A stretch of DNA of 31,601 nucleotides from CAYPCH01 sp964409165 (GCA_964409165.1 CAYPCH010000032.1:1-31601); one strand, 5' to 3'. Shown: positions 24,138-31,550, numbered from the stretch's first letter. The notes: generated by a model not told the origin, from the sequence alone. Translations and numbers: made by a program.

Positions 24138-24680
24138 TTAGCTCTGCGTAAACGGCATTCCTAAAAGTTTAAGAAGTTCTTTTGCTTCTTCATCAGTTTC
24201 TGCCGTTGTTACAAAAGTAATATCCATTCCTCTTATTTTTTCAACCTTATCATAGTCTATTTCAGGGAATATAAGCTGCTCTTTTACACCCATGGAGTAG
24301 TTTCCCCTGCCGTCAAACGAATTCGCAGATACTCCTCTGAAGTCTCTTACTCTCGGGAGTGAAACATTTATAAGCTTATCTGCAAACTCATACATTCTAT
24401 CTCCTCTTAAGGTTACTTTGCATCCTATATTCATACCTTCTCTCAATTTAAATGCAGCAACTGACTTTTTAGCTTTGGTGATAATTGGCTTTTGTCCTGC
24501 TACAAGAGCCATATCGTTTACAGCTGAATCGAGAGCCTTCGGATTTTCCTTTACATCCCCAACGCCCATATTAAGAACTATTTTCTCGAGCTTGGGTATC
24601 TGCATAGTACTTTTATAATTAAATTTTGTTTTTAATGCCGGTGCTACTTCTTTTATATATTTGTTCTTTAATCCTGGCAT
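24138..24680 (-). CDS. rplE: 50S ribosomal protein L5
   Basis: 5S rRNA binding protein of the central protuberance (180 aa). IPKLEKIVLNMGVGD, the tRNA-contacting GRGNYSMGVKEQLIFPEI and the C-terminal TTAETDEEAKELLKLLGMPF are typical. GGAGG is seven bases before the ATG. Confidence 0.97.
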   Translation of the reverse strand: MPGLKNKYIKEVAPALKTKFNYKSTMQIPKLEKIVLNMGVGDVKENPKALDSAVNDMALVAGQKPIITKAKKSVAAFKLREGMNIGCKVTLRGDRMYEFADKLINVSLPRVRDFRGVSANSFDGRGNYSMGVKEQLIFPEIDYDKVEKIRGMDITFVTTAETDEEAKELLKLLGMPFTQS

Positions 24681-24712
24681 TTATAAACCTCCTTTCAACA
24701 AAAATGCTTGTA

Positions 24713-25057
24713 TTACTTCTTGACTGATTTTATGTTATCGATTATTTCTCCGCATTTTTTGCATTGTCTGTCTTTCTCACCATTTTCATGAACCTTCTTT
24801 GCAATTCTTGTTGGTTTTCCGCATCTTGGACATACCAGCATAACTTTTGAACTATGCACTGGTGCCTCCTGGTGAATTATACCGCCCTGCTGCATTTGCG
24901 ATCTAGGCTTTTTATGCTTTGTTCTCACATTAACGCCTTCAACAAGAACCATGCTTTTATCACTAACTACTTCAAGAACTTTTCCCTTTTTATCGGCATC
25001 CTTACCGTTTAGGATTATTACGGTATCGCCTCTTTTAACGTGAACCTTATTAGCCAA
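24713..25057 (-). CDS. rplX: 50S ribosomal protein L24, TTG start
   Basis: Assembly initiator with an N-terminal KOW motif (KRGDTVIILNGKDADKKGKV). 114 aa. The C-terminal part has CPRCG and CKKCG, which could hold zinc. The start is TTG 25057, with a GGAGGAGG ribosome site about eight bases upstream. The conserved MANKVHVKRGD N-terminus leaves no ATG option. Confidence 0.97.
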   Translation of the reverse strand: MANKVHVKRGDTVIILNGKDADKKGKVLEVVSDKSMVLVEGVNVRTKHKKPRSQMQQGGIIHQEAPVHSSKVMLVCPRCGKPTRIAKKVHENGEKDRQCKKCGEIIDNIKSVKK

Positions 25058-25074
25058 TTTCAGCGCCTCCTCCC

Positions 25075-25443
25075 TTATAAGACTTCCGGTGCAAGGGACA
25101 GTATTTTCATGTATTCCTTATCCCTTAATTCCCTCGCTACAGGTCCAAATATACGGGTCCCTCTTGGATTTTTGTCTTCCTTAATAACCACTGCTGCATT
25201 TTCATCAAACTTTATATATGAACCGTCAGGTCTTCTCACACCTTTTTTTGTACGAACAATTACGCACCTGACTATGTCTCCTTTTTTAACAACTCCACCG
25301 GGTGTTGCATCTTTAACCGTAGCAATAACTACATCGCCTACGTTGGCATACTTTCTCACTGAGCCGCCGAGCACTTTTATACACATCAGCCTTTTAGCTC
25401 CGGTATTGTCTGCAGACTTTAGCATTGTTTGAACTTGAATCAT
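25075..25443 (-). CDS. rplN: 50S ribosomal protein L14
   Basis: Subunit-interface protein (122 aa). MIQVQTMLKSADNTGAKRLMCIKVLGG and the C-terminal FGPVARELRDKEYMKILSLAPEVL region are full-length and typical. GGAGG is seven bases before the ATG. Confidence 0.97.
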   Translation of the reverse strand: MIQVQTMLKSADNTGAKRLMCIKVLGGSVRKYANVGDVVIATVKDATPGGVVKKGDIVRCVIVRTKKGVRRPDGSYIKFDENAAVVIKEDKNPRGTRIFGPVARELRDKEYMKILSLAPEVL

Positions 25444-25466
25444 GTCCGAACCTCCTTTCTATGGTT

Positions 25467-25724
25467 TTAGCGGGCTCTTTCAATTATCTCCGCAAGTCTC
25501 CACCTTTTGTCCTTACTTAGCGGGCGGGTTTCCATAACTCTCACTGTATCCCCAATTTTACATTCATTATTTTCATCATGAGCCTTCAGTATATATGTTC
25601 TCTTAACAAATTTTTTATACAAAGGATGTTTTACAGCATTTTCTATACTGACTACTATGGTTTTATCCATCTTGTCGCTGGTAACCTTTCCTACTCTTGT
25701 CTTTCTTAGAGCTCTATCAACCAA
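25467..25724 (-). CDS. rpsQ: 30S ribosomal protein S17, TTG start
   Basis: Primary 16S rRNA binding protein (85 aa, OB fold). RKTRVGKVTSDKMDKTIVVS and the C-terminal RPLSKDKRWRLAEIIERA are diagnostic. The start is TTG 25724, with GGAGG nine bases upstream; no ATG lies between it and the conserved region. Confidence 0.96.
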   Translation of the reverse strand: MVDRALRKTRVGKVTSDKMDKTIVVSIENAVKHPLYKKFVKRTYILKAHDENNECKIGDTVRVMETRPLSKDKRWRLAEIIERAR

Positions 25725-25750
25725 CAGAACCTACCTCCTTCCAAGGCATA

Positions 25751-25954
25751 TTAAATCTTAACACCTTCTAATTCCCTTTGTCTGATTATAGTCTTTATGC
25801 GAGCAATTGATTTTTTAACATCTTTTAATTTCATTGGATTATCCAACTGGTTCGTTGCATGCTGAAACCTCAGTTTAAACAGTTCTGATTTAAGCTCCCC
25901 CAGTTCTTTTTCCAATTCTTCCTGGGTCTTTTCTCTTAATTCTTTAGCTTTCAT
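25751..25954 (-). CDS. rpmC: 50S ribosomal protein L29
   Basis: Tunnel-exit protein, a helical hairpin of 67 aa starting MKAKELREKTQEEL. The ATG at 25954 lies inside the end of rplP (11-base overlap). Only a weak GGTGGTGA site precedes it, so it likely depends on translation of rplP. The longer open frame to 26023 is within rplP and is not coding for L29. Confidence 0.96.
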   Translation of the reverse strand: MKAKELREKTQEELEKELGELKSELFKLRFQHATNQLDNPMKLKDVKKSIARIKTIIRQRELEGVKI

Positions 25955-26381
25955 TTGCTTCACCACCCATTTCCTCTTCGCGTGATACAAATTTACACTT
26001 AATGGGAAGTTTATGCATAGCAAGCCTTAGAGCTTCCCTTGCAATTTCTTCCGACACTCCAGCAATTTCAAACATTACTCTTCCCGGTTTTACTACAGCT
26101 ACCCAGTACTCTGGTGAACCTTTACCGCTACCCATTCTGGTTTCTGCAGGTTTTTTTGAAACAGGCTTATCCGGAAAAATTTTAATCCAAACCTGACCGC
26201 CTCTTTTTATAAAACGAGTCATCGCTACCCTGGCAGCTTCAATCTGATTACTTGTTATCCATGCCGGTTCAAGAGCCTGAAGACCAAACTGACCATTTAC
26301 AACTTTATTCCCTCTTGTTGCTATACCCTTAAGCCTTCCTCTTTGAACCTTTCTATGTTTAACTCTCTTAGGCAATAACAT
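25944..26381 (-). CDS. rplP: 50S ribosomal protein L16
   Basis: Binds near the A and P tRNA sites (145 aa). MLLPKRVKHRKVQRGRLKG at the start and RMGSGKGSPEYWVAVVKPGR in the middle are diagnostic. Its ATG shares one base with the rpsC stop (TAATG), with GGAGGAG seven bases upstream. The 3' end overlaps rpmC by 11 bases. Confidence 0.97.
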   Translation of the reverse strand: MLLPKRVKHRKVQRGRLKGIATRGNKVVNGQFGLQALEPAWITSNQIEAARVAMTRFIKRGGQVWIKIFPDKPVSKKPAETRMGSGKGSPEYWVAVVKPGRVMFEIAGVSEEIAREALRLAMHKLPIKCKFVSREEEMGGEANES

Positions 26382-27049
26382 TACTTAACTCCTCCTTCCG
26401 GCTTTTTATCCCTTTTAACAGCTGGAAGAACTTCTCCTTTATATATCCAAACCTTAACACCTAATTTACCGTAAGTTGTATCAGCTTCAGCAAATCCGTA
26501 ATCAACATCTGCTCTTAAAGTCTGGAGCGGAATTGTTCCATCATGATAATGCTCGGTTCTTGCAATTTCTGCGCCGCCTAAACGTCCAGAAACTGATGTC
26601 TTGATACCTTTTGCACCTAATTTCATAGCTCTTGACATAGCCTGTTTCATTGCCCTCCTGAAAGAAATTCTCCTCTCAAGCTGTGATGCAATGTTTTCTG
26701 CAACCATCTGTGAGTCTAATTCCGGCATTTTTATTTCTGTTATATTTATGAGAACACTCTTTTGTGTTAGTTTTTCAAGCTGCTTTCTTAATTCTTCGAT
26801 GCCTGAACCACCTTTTCCGATAACAAGACCCGGTTTTGCTGTGTTAACATTTACCTTTATCTTGTTTGCTGCCCTTTCAATTTCAACTCTTGAAATACCA
26901 GCGACATACAACTTTTTCTTAATGAACTTTCTTATTTTGAAATCTTCAACCAAAAAATCACTGAAGTTTTTGTCGTTTGCATACCATTTGGTATCCCAAT
27001 CTTTAATAATTCCTATTCTCAATCCATGGGGATTAACTTTTTGGCCCAT
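26381..27049 (-). CDS. rpsC: 30S ribosomal protein S3
   Basis: mRNA entry-channel protein (222 aa). MGQKVNPHGLRIGIIKDWDTKW, the KH domain with VIGKGGSGIE, and the C-terminal DVDYGFAEADTTYGKLGVKVWI are present. GGAGG is seven bases before the ATG. The stop is fused with the rplP start. Confidence 0.97.
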   Translation of the reverse strand: MGQKVNPHGLRIGIIKDWDTKWYANDKNFSDFLVEDFKIRKFIKKKLYVAGISRVEIERAANKIKVNVNTAKPGLVIGKGGSGIEELRKQLEKLTQKSVLINITEIKMPELDSQMVAENIASQLERRISFRRAMKQAMSRAMKLGAKGIKTSVSGRLGGAEIARTEHYHDGTIPLQTLRADVDYGFAEADTTYGKLGVKVWIYKGEVLPAVKRDKKPEGGVK

Positions 27050-27068
27050 TATCCACCCTCCTTTTCCT

Positions 27069-27551
27069 TTATTTTCTTTCCTTAACCACCAAAGTTATAT
27101 GGCTTGTTCTCTTTTTTATCCTGTTTGCTCTTCCCTGAGCTCTTGGCATGATCCTTTTTAATATAGGACCTTGATTTGCAAAAGCTTCTGCAACATATAA
27201 CTCATCTCTGTTGAGACCTTTATTAGGATCATTTGTAGCGTTTGCTTCAGCAGACCTCAAAAGCTTGAACAGTATTTCCGAAGCAGCCTTTGGAGTATAT
27301 CTCAATATACCGTAGGCTTCATCAATATTTTTATTTTTAATCAAATCCAAAACTATCTTTACTTTCCTTGGAGATATTCTGGCATATTTAAATTCTGCCC
27401 TGCCCTGATCTCGTCCGATTCCAAGGGTTTTTCTCTCACTCTTTGTCAATATAGGAAGTTTCTTTGATTTCGCATGTTTTGCATTATATGCTTCTAATGC
27501 TTTATCCTTATCTTCAAGAAGTTCCTGTTTAGATTTTGCACTGTTATCCAA
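27069..27551 (-). CDS. rplV: 50S ribosomal protein L22 with N-terminal extension, TTG start
   Basis: Exit-tunnel protein. The core from about residue 51 (RAEFKYARISPRKVKIVLDL to the C-terminal RTSHITLVVKERK) is a complete L22 of ~110 aa. Before it lie about 50 additional Lys/Asp/Glu-rich residues, giving 160 aa. The extension seems real: the TTG at 27551 has GGAGG eight bases upstream and fills the gap after rpsS. There is no good site just before the core. Related clostridia may share it; I cannot check. Confidence 0.95.
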   Translation of the reverse strand: MDNSAKSKQELLEDKDKALEAYNAKHAKSKKLPILTKSERKTLGIGRDQGRAEFKYARISPRKVKIVLDLIKNKNIDEAYGILRYTPKAASEILFKLLRSAEANATNDPNKGLNRDELYVAEAFANQGPILKRIMPRAQGRANRIKKRTSHITLVVKERK

Positions 27552-27583
27552 CCGGAATTCCTCCTTTCATTTTAAACTTATCT

Positions 27584-27868
27584 TTACTTTAATGATGTTG
27601 ATCTTTCCGTATGGCCGCCATGACCTTTGAAGGTTCTTGTTGGAGCAAACTCACCAATCTTATGACCTACCATATCTTCAGTTATATAAACAGGTACATG
27701 CTTCCTTCCGTCGTGGACTGCAATTGTATGTCCAACCATTTGCGGAAATATTGTAGATGCTCTTGACCATGTTTTTAAAACTCTTTTTTCATTTTTTTCA
27801 TTCATTGCCTCTATTCTTTCAAGAAGCTTTACTTGCACATATGGTCCCTTTTTTGTTGACCTACTCAT
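27584..27868 (-). CDS. rpsS: 30S ribosomal protein S19
   Basis: Head protein of the 30S (94 aa). MSRSTKKGPYVQVKLLERIE and GHKIGEFAPTRTFKGHGGH are diagnostic. GGAGG is eleven bases before the ATG. Confidence 0.97.
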   Translation of the reverse strand: MSRSTKKGPYVQVKLLERIEAMNEKNEKRVLKTWSRASTIFPQMVGHTIAVHDGRKHVPVYITEDMVGHKIGEFAPTRTFKGHGGHTERSTSLK

Positions 27869-27914
27869 CTATCCCTAGTCCTCCTTTCATTCACCGCTAG
27901 TATAAAACAAGTAC

Positions 27915-28748
27915 TTATTTAGTATTCCTTCTCTTTATAATGAACTTATCAGATTCCTTCTTCTTCTTTCTGGTCTTATAACCCAATGTAGGTTTACCCC
28001 ATGGTGTTACAGGACTTGGTCTTCCTATTGGAGACTTTCCTTCTCCACCACCATGCGGATGGTCAACCGGATTCATTACAACACCACGTACTGTAGGTCT
28101 TACACCCATCCATCTTTTTCTTCCTGCTTTGCCTATTGTTATATTTTCATTATCAACGTTTCCGACCTGTCCAACTGTAGCCTTACATGTTTGTCTGAAC
28201 AACCTTACTTCACCGGAAGGAAGTCTTATCTGAGCGTAGGCTCCTTCTTTTGCCATAAGTTGCGCTGAGTTGCCTGCAGCCCTCACGATCTGCGCACCTT
28301 TGCCAGGTTTCAGCTCAATGTTATGAATCATGGTACCAACAGGTATATTGCCTAACTGCAACGAATTACCCGGTTTTATGTCTGCATTCTCACCTGACTC
28401 AACGAAATCTCCTACTTTTAACCCTTCTGGTGCAATTATATACCTTTTTTCACCATCTACATAATAGAGCAAAGCTATATTGGCTGTTCTGTTTGGATCA
28501 TATTCGATTGCTGCAACCTTTGCCTTAATTCCATCTTTATCTCTTTTAAAATCTATAATTCTATACTTCTGTCTTGCTCCTCCGCCATGATGACGAACAG
28601 TTATCCTACCATATGAGTTCCTGCCGCCAGTTTTTTTAATTGGTGCCAGTAATGACTTTTCAGGCTCTTTCTTTGTTAATTCCTCGAAAGTAGAAACTGT
28701 CATAAACCTTCTAGCTGGAGAAGTAGGATTATACTTTTTAACTGGCAT
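27915..28748 (-). CDS. rplB: 50S ribosomal protein L2
   Basis: Needed for subunit joining and peptidyl transferase activity (277 aa). The conserved VMNPVDHPHGGGEGKSPIGR segment, containing the key histidine, is intact, as is the N-terminal RNA-binding domain. GGAG is nine bases before the ATG. Confidence 0.97.
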   Translation of the reverse strand: MPVKKYNPTSPARRFMTVSTFEELTKKEPEKSLLAPIKKTGGRNSYGRITVRHHGGGARQKYRIIDFKRDKDGIKAKVAAIEYDPNRTANIALLYYVDGEKRYIIAPEGLKVGDFVESGENADIKPGNSLQLGNIPVGTMIHNIELKPGKGAQIVRAAGNSAQLMAKEGAYAQIRLPSGEVRLFRQTCKATVGQVGNVDNENITIGKAGRKRWMGVRPTVRGVVMNPVDHPHGGGEGKSPIGRPSPVTPWGKPTLGYKTRKKKKESDKFIIKRRNTK

Positions 28749-28790
28749 GTCTTTTCACTCCTTTATCAATCTTAACAACTAAGACTAAAC

Positions 28791-29144
28791 TTATTGTGTT
28801 ACACCAAATTCATCAATACCTGTTTTGTATTTTTTACTTATTGGAACCTGCTTGCCGCCTTTTGCCATGTACACTACAGGCTTGGGATCAACATCAATTT
28901 TTACTATTGCCTTCTTCCAATCCGGTCTTGAGCCTTGATGTACTCCCATTCTTTTTTGCTTTCCTTCATAATTAATCGTATTAACATTAAGAACCCTAAC
29001 CTGAAATAGCTTTTCAACAGCGTGTTTAATTTCAGTTTTTGTTGCATTTACATCAACTATAAAGGTGTACTTTCCGTTTGACATCTCCATATTGCTCTTT
29101 TCTGTTATATATGGTTTTCTAATAATATCTTCAGCAGTTCTCAT
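28791..29144 (-). CDS. rplW: 50S ribosomal protein L23
   Basis: Exit-tunnel protein that docks trigger factor and SRP. 117 aa, longer than the usual ~95-100 because of a ~20-residue C-terminal tail (GGKQVPISKKYKTGIDEFGV). The core (IIRKPYITEKSN, YTFIVDVNATKTEIKHAVE) is typical. The ATG shares one base with the rplD stop; GGAGG lies about ten bases upstream, inside rplD. Confidence 0.96.
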   Translation of the reverse strand: MRTAEDIIRKPYITEKSNMEMSNGKYTFIVDVNATKTEIKHAVEKLFQVRVLNVNTINYEGKQKRMGVHQGSRPDWKKAIVKIDVDPKPVVYMAKGGKQVPISKKYKTGIDEFGVTQ

Positions 29145-29767
29145 TATGCGTACACCTCCTCAACCTTTGACACAGCATCCTTTGTTATTATAAACTTACG
29201 ATGCTTTACGATATCATATACATTCATTGTGTTAACAAGCAATGTCTTTACACCTGGTAAATTTCTTGCAGCCAACTGCACATTCTCATTTTTGTCTGCC
29301 AATACTATTACTGCACTATCTTCAACCTTCAGATTCTTCAACACTTCCGCCATTTGTTTTGTTTTATAAGTGTCAAAATTGAGCTTATCCAATACAAATA
29401 TCTCATTTTCGTTAAGCTTTGAAGAAAGCGCAGACTTTAATGCAACTCGTTTTAGTTTTTTAGGAAGGGTATATCTGTAGCTTCTTGGCTTTGGACCTAA
29501 AACAATTCCACCTTTAACCCATTGAGCAGAACGTATACTACCTTGTCTTGCTCTACCTGTACCTTTCTGCCTCCAAGGCTTTATTCCCCCGCCGCGCACT
29601 TCACTTTTTGTCTTTGTTGACTGAGTTCCCTGTCTCTTATTTGCAAGCTGATTCACCACAACTTGATGAACTGCATATTGATTTACTTTTATACCAAAAA
29701 GACTATCACTTAACTCTATATCCCCAATAACTTTACCGCTTATATCATATAAATCAACTTTTGGCAT
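29144..29767 (-). CDS. rplD: 50S ribosomal protein L4
   Basis: Exit-tunnel constriction protein; in gamma-proteobacteria it represses its own operon, but this is not known here. 207 aa from ATG 29767 (MPKVDLYDISG), with GGAGG seven bases upstream. An in-frame GTG at 29785 precedes the ribosome site and is rejected. GGIKPWRQKGTGRARQGSIR is the tunnel loop. Confidence 0.97.
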   Translation of the reverse strand: MPKVDLYDISGKVIGDIELSDSLFGIKVNQYAVHQVVVNQLANKRQGTQSTKTKSEVRGGGIKPWRQKGTGRARQGSIRSAQWVKGGIVLGPKPRSYRYTLPKKLKRVALKSALSSKLNENEIFVLDKLNFDTYKTKQMAEVLKNLKVEDSAVIVLADKNENVQLAARNLPGVKTLLVNTMNVYDIVKHRKFIITKDAVSKVEEVYA

Positions 29768-29790
29768 TTCTATTCCTCCTTTCACCTTTT

Positions 29791-30429
29791 TTATTTACGA
29801 AACTTGACAGCATCTTTAATTATAACCAAGCCGCCTTTTGCTCCCGGAACGGCTCCTTTAACCAGTAGTAGATTTCTTTCCTCATCTACTCTTACTATGT
29901 CAAGATTCTGTACGGTTACCCTTTCAGCACCCATATGACCAGGTAATTTTTTACCTTTAAATACTCTTCCAGGGTACGAGTTTGCACCTAAAGAACCAAC
30001 TCCTCTATGATACTTTGAACCGTGTGTTTCTCTTCCTCTTGCATGTCCGTATCTTTTTATAACACCTGCATAACCCTTACCTTTAGAAATACCTGTAACA
30101 TCAATCTTATCACCGTTCTGAAACATATCTGAAACCTTTATTTCCTGCCCTACTTCATATTTATCCAATTCATTAACTCTGAACTCTCTGAGGTATTTCA
30201 TTGTCGGAACCTTCAGTTTTGAGTATATTCCGCACTCAGGTTTTGTAAGTTTCTTTTCCGGAACGTTTTCATAAGCTACCTTTAAAGCACCATATCCGTC
30301 AGTTTCTTCAGTTTTCTTTTGAACAACAGTAACTGGACCAGCCTGTATAACTGTTACAGGAATAGACAATCCATCCTCAACAAACACTTGGGTCATTCCA
30401 ACTTTTTTACCTAATATAAACTTATTCAT
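29791..30429 (-). CDS. rplC: 50S ribosomal protein L3
   Basis: Early assembly protein near the peptidyl transferase centre (212 aa). MNKFILGKKVGMTQVF and GHARGRETHGSKYHRGVGSLG are diagnostic. GGAGGG is nine bases before the ATG. The 92-base gap from rpsJ contains an inverted repeat, GTTCAC (30456-30461) with GTGAAC (30485-30490), of unknown meaning. Confidence 0.97.
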   Translation of the reverse strand: MNKFILGKKVGMTQVFVEDGLSIPVTVIQAGPVTVVQKKTEETDGYGALKVAYENVPEKKLTKPECGIYSKLKVPTMKYLREFRVNELDKYEVGQEIKVSDMFQNGDKIDVTGISKGKGYAGVIKRYGHARGRETHGSKYHRGVGSLGANSYPGRVFKGKKLPGHMGAERVTVQNLDIVRVDEERNLLLVKGAVPGAKGGLVIIKDAVKFRK

Positions 30430-30521
30430 TCAATCAATCCCTCCTATGGTTATTGGTTCACATAATAGGACTTATTAAAATTACGTGAACTTGACCTCTT
30501 TTTACAACACTTCCCGTTTTA

Positions 30522-30833
30522 CTACAGTTTAATTTCAATATCCACACCTGCCGGAAGATCTAATCTCATAAGTGCATCAACTGTCTTTGGCGTTGGAAGC
30601 AGTATATCTATAAGTCTCTTATGTGTCCTCATTTCAAATTGTTCACGAGCATCCTTGTACTTGTGTGGTGCTCTTAATATTGTTATGATTTCCTTCTCTG
30701 TTGGTAGCGGTACCGGCCCAGACACCTGAGCTCCTGTCCTTTTCGCTGTATCGACTATCTTTTCAGCCGATTGGTCAAGAACCTGATGATCAAATGCTTT
30801 TAATCTGATTCTTATTTTCTGTTTGTTTGCCAT
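30522..30833 (-). CDS. rpsJ: 30S ribosomal protein S10 (NusE)
   Basis: 30S head protein that also acts in transcription antitermination with NusB (103 aa). The sequence KQKIRIRLKAFDHQVLDQSA to the C-terminal LPAGVDIEIKL is typical. First structural gene of the S10-spc-alpha cluster. GGAGG is seven bases before the ATG. It is preceded by a ~270-base leader containing an intrinsic terminator and a small ORF. Confidence 0.97.
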   Translation of the reverse strand: MANKQKIRIRLKAFDHQVLDQSAEKIVDTAKRTGAQVSGPVPLPTEKEIITILRAPHKYKDAREQFEMRTHKRLIDILLPTPKTVDALMRLDLPAGVDIEIKL

Positions 30834-30912
30834 ACATAATCCTCCTTATTATTGTTACGTACAACAAGCAATTATCTGTACACTATGCCGGGTGTTTCTT
30901 GTTAAGCTATAT

Positions 30913-30955
30913 AAAAACCCAGATTACAAAATGCCTAACGGCAGTCTAACCTGGG
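30913..30955 (-). terminator. Intrinsic terminator inside the S10 leader
   Basis: On the minus strand CCCAGGTTA (30955-30947) pairs with TAATCTGGG (30926-30918) with one G-U. An inner GCC/GGC stem (30942-30933) caps it, and TTTTTATA follows directly. It lies 80 bases before the rpsJ ATG, so if active it blocks expression of the whole ribosomal cluster. Confidence 0.8.
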
Positions 30956-30979
30956 CTGTACCTAGACAAATTATACGCA

Positions 30980-31084
30980 CTAAATACGTATCGCAAAATG
31001 TACAGTGACTTGTCGCCCGGTTTCTAGAATCGGACATTCTCCACAGAAGTTACCTACATCATATGTAGCAATCTCCCACTTCAT
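30980..31084 (-). CDS. Putative 34-aa leader peptide upstream of rpsJ
   Basis: ORF starting MKWEIATYDV, containing CGEC (residues 14-17) and ending at TAG 30980. GAGG (31091-31094) is six bases before the ATG. The predicted transcription start (about 31102-31104) is only about ten bases upstream of that site, so the mRNA would begin with this ORF. I do not recognise the peptide. It may be a genuine regulatory leader peptide, or a chance frame across a structured RNA; the local G+C is higher than the genes around it, which fits both. No signal peptide or membrane segment. Confidence 0.4.
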   Translation of the reverse strand: MKWEIATYDVGNFCGECPILETGRQVTVHFAIRI

Positions 31085-31109
31085 CGTCTGCCTCGTCACA
31101 ACATTCAAT

Positions 31110-31138
31110 ATTTTACTACGTAATTATATTTTTTGCAA
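31110..31138 (-). promoter_or_regulatory. Main promoter of the S10-spc-alpha cluster
   Basis: On the minus strand TTGCAA (31138-31133) and TAAAAT (31115-31110) are separated by 17 bases. Immediately upstream of the -35 is an A/T tract (31141-31166, A-runs on the minus strand) of UP-element type, as expected of a very strong ribosomal promoter. Confidence 0.75.
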
Positions 31139-31255
31139 GCTTTTTTTTATTTTTTTTATAAAAATTAAACAGGTAATTTCTCCCAATGAATATATCAACA
31201 AAAAATCCCTTACGGCTCTATTATATCTACTTAACTTAACCTCACCAATTCCTCT

Positions 31256-31390
31256 AGTAAGCTTCTTGTCCCTTTTAACCTCTTTCTTTCGACTAATAAG
31301 CTTTCTTGTATCTCTTAGGCTATTTCTTTCACCCAATAAGCTTTCCTGTGTTTCTTGACCTTTTTCTTTCTCCAATTAGGTTTCTTTCAG
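31256..31390. repeat. Degenerate ~39-bp tandem repeats
   Basis: Three units (31256-31294, 31295-31334, 31335-31373) and a partial fourth (31374-31390) share A(A/G)TAAGCTT(T)C..TGT near the start and TTTCTTTC near the end. Unit lengths are 39, 40 and 39, so the reading frame is not kept. The surrounding 31140-31255 and 31391-31458 show no gene that I can support. Confidence 0.65.
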
Positions 31391-31458
31391 TATTGTGCTA
31401 TCGTGCTTTAGATTGTATTTTGCCTTACTAATTTCACTATATTACGCTTAAAAAGCTT

Positions 31459-31550
31459 AGGGACAGTCCATCTTTTAGCCTTTTGAGTATTAAGTGATTT
31501 CGCTTCAAGAAATTGTGCAATGATAAAAGCAGACAAGAAAACCGTCCCCC
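31459..31550. repeat. REP-like element with GGGAC(A/G)GT inverted ends
   Basis: AGGGACAGTCC at 31459-31469 and, inverted, AAAACCGTCCCCC at 31538-31550 form imperfect terminal inverted repeats about 90 bases apart. The GGGGACGGTTTTCTTGTC type of end resembles small palindromic repeats common in clostridia. Could be a non-autonomous element remnant. Confidence 0.4.

Larger units (their letters stand above)
30834..31103 (-). promoter_or_regulatory. S10 operon leader RNA (attenuator region)
   Basis: Predicted untranslated leader from the promoter at 31110-31138 to rpsJ. In transcript order it holds a ribosome site and 34-codon ORF, stem CTACAT/ATGTAG inside GAAGT/ACTTC, stem AUACG/CGUAU at the ORF end, an alternative stem GUCUA/UAGAC (30967-30944), an intrinsic terminator (30955-30913), and then about 75 bases to the rpsJ ribosome site. 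CCGGG (near 31016-31020) and CCCGG (near 30888-30892), and CTGTACA and TGTACAG, offer long-range pairings between the two halves. Confidence 0.7.

Noticed and set aside
26601..27161. 186-aa open frame opposite rpsC and rplV
   Set aside because: Antisense shadow of two certain ribosomal protein genes.
31124..31375. 83-aa open frame on the minus strand upstream of rpsJ
   Set aside because: It overlaps the S10 promoter and its A/T tract. It spans the 39/40/39-base repeats in shifting frames, lacks a clear ribosome site and has low-complexity Lys/Arg/Glu composition.
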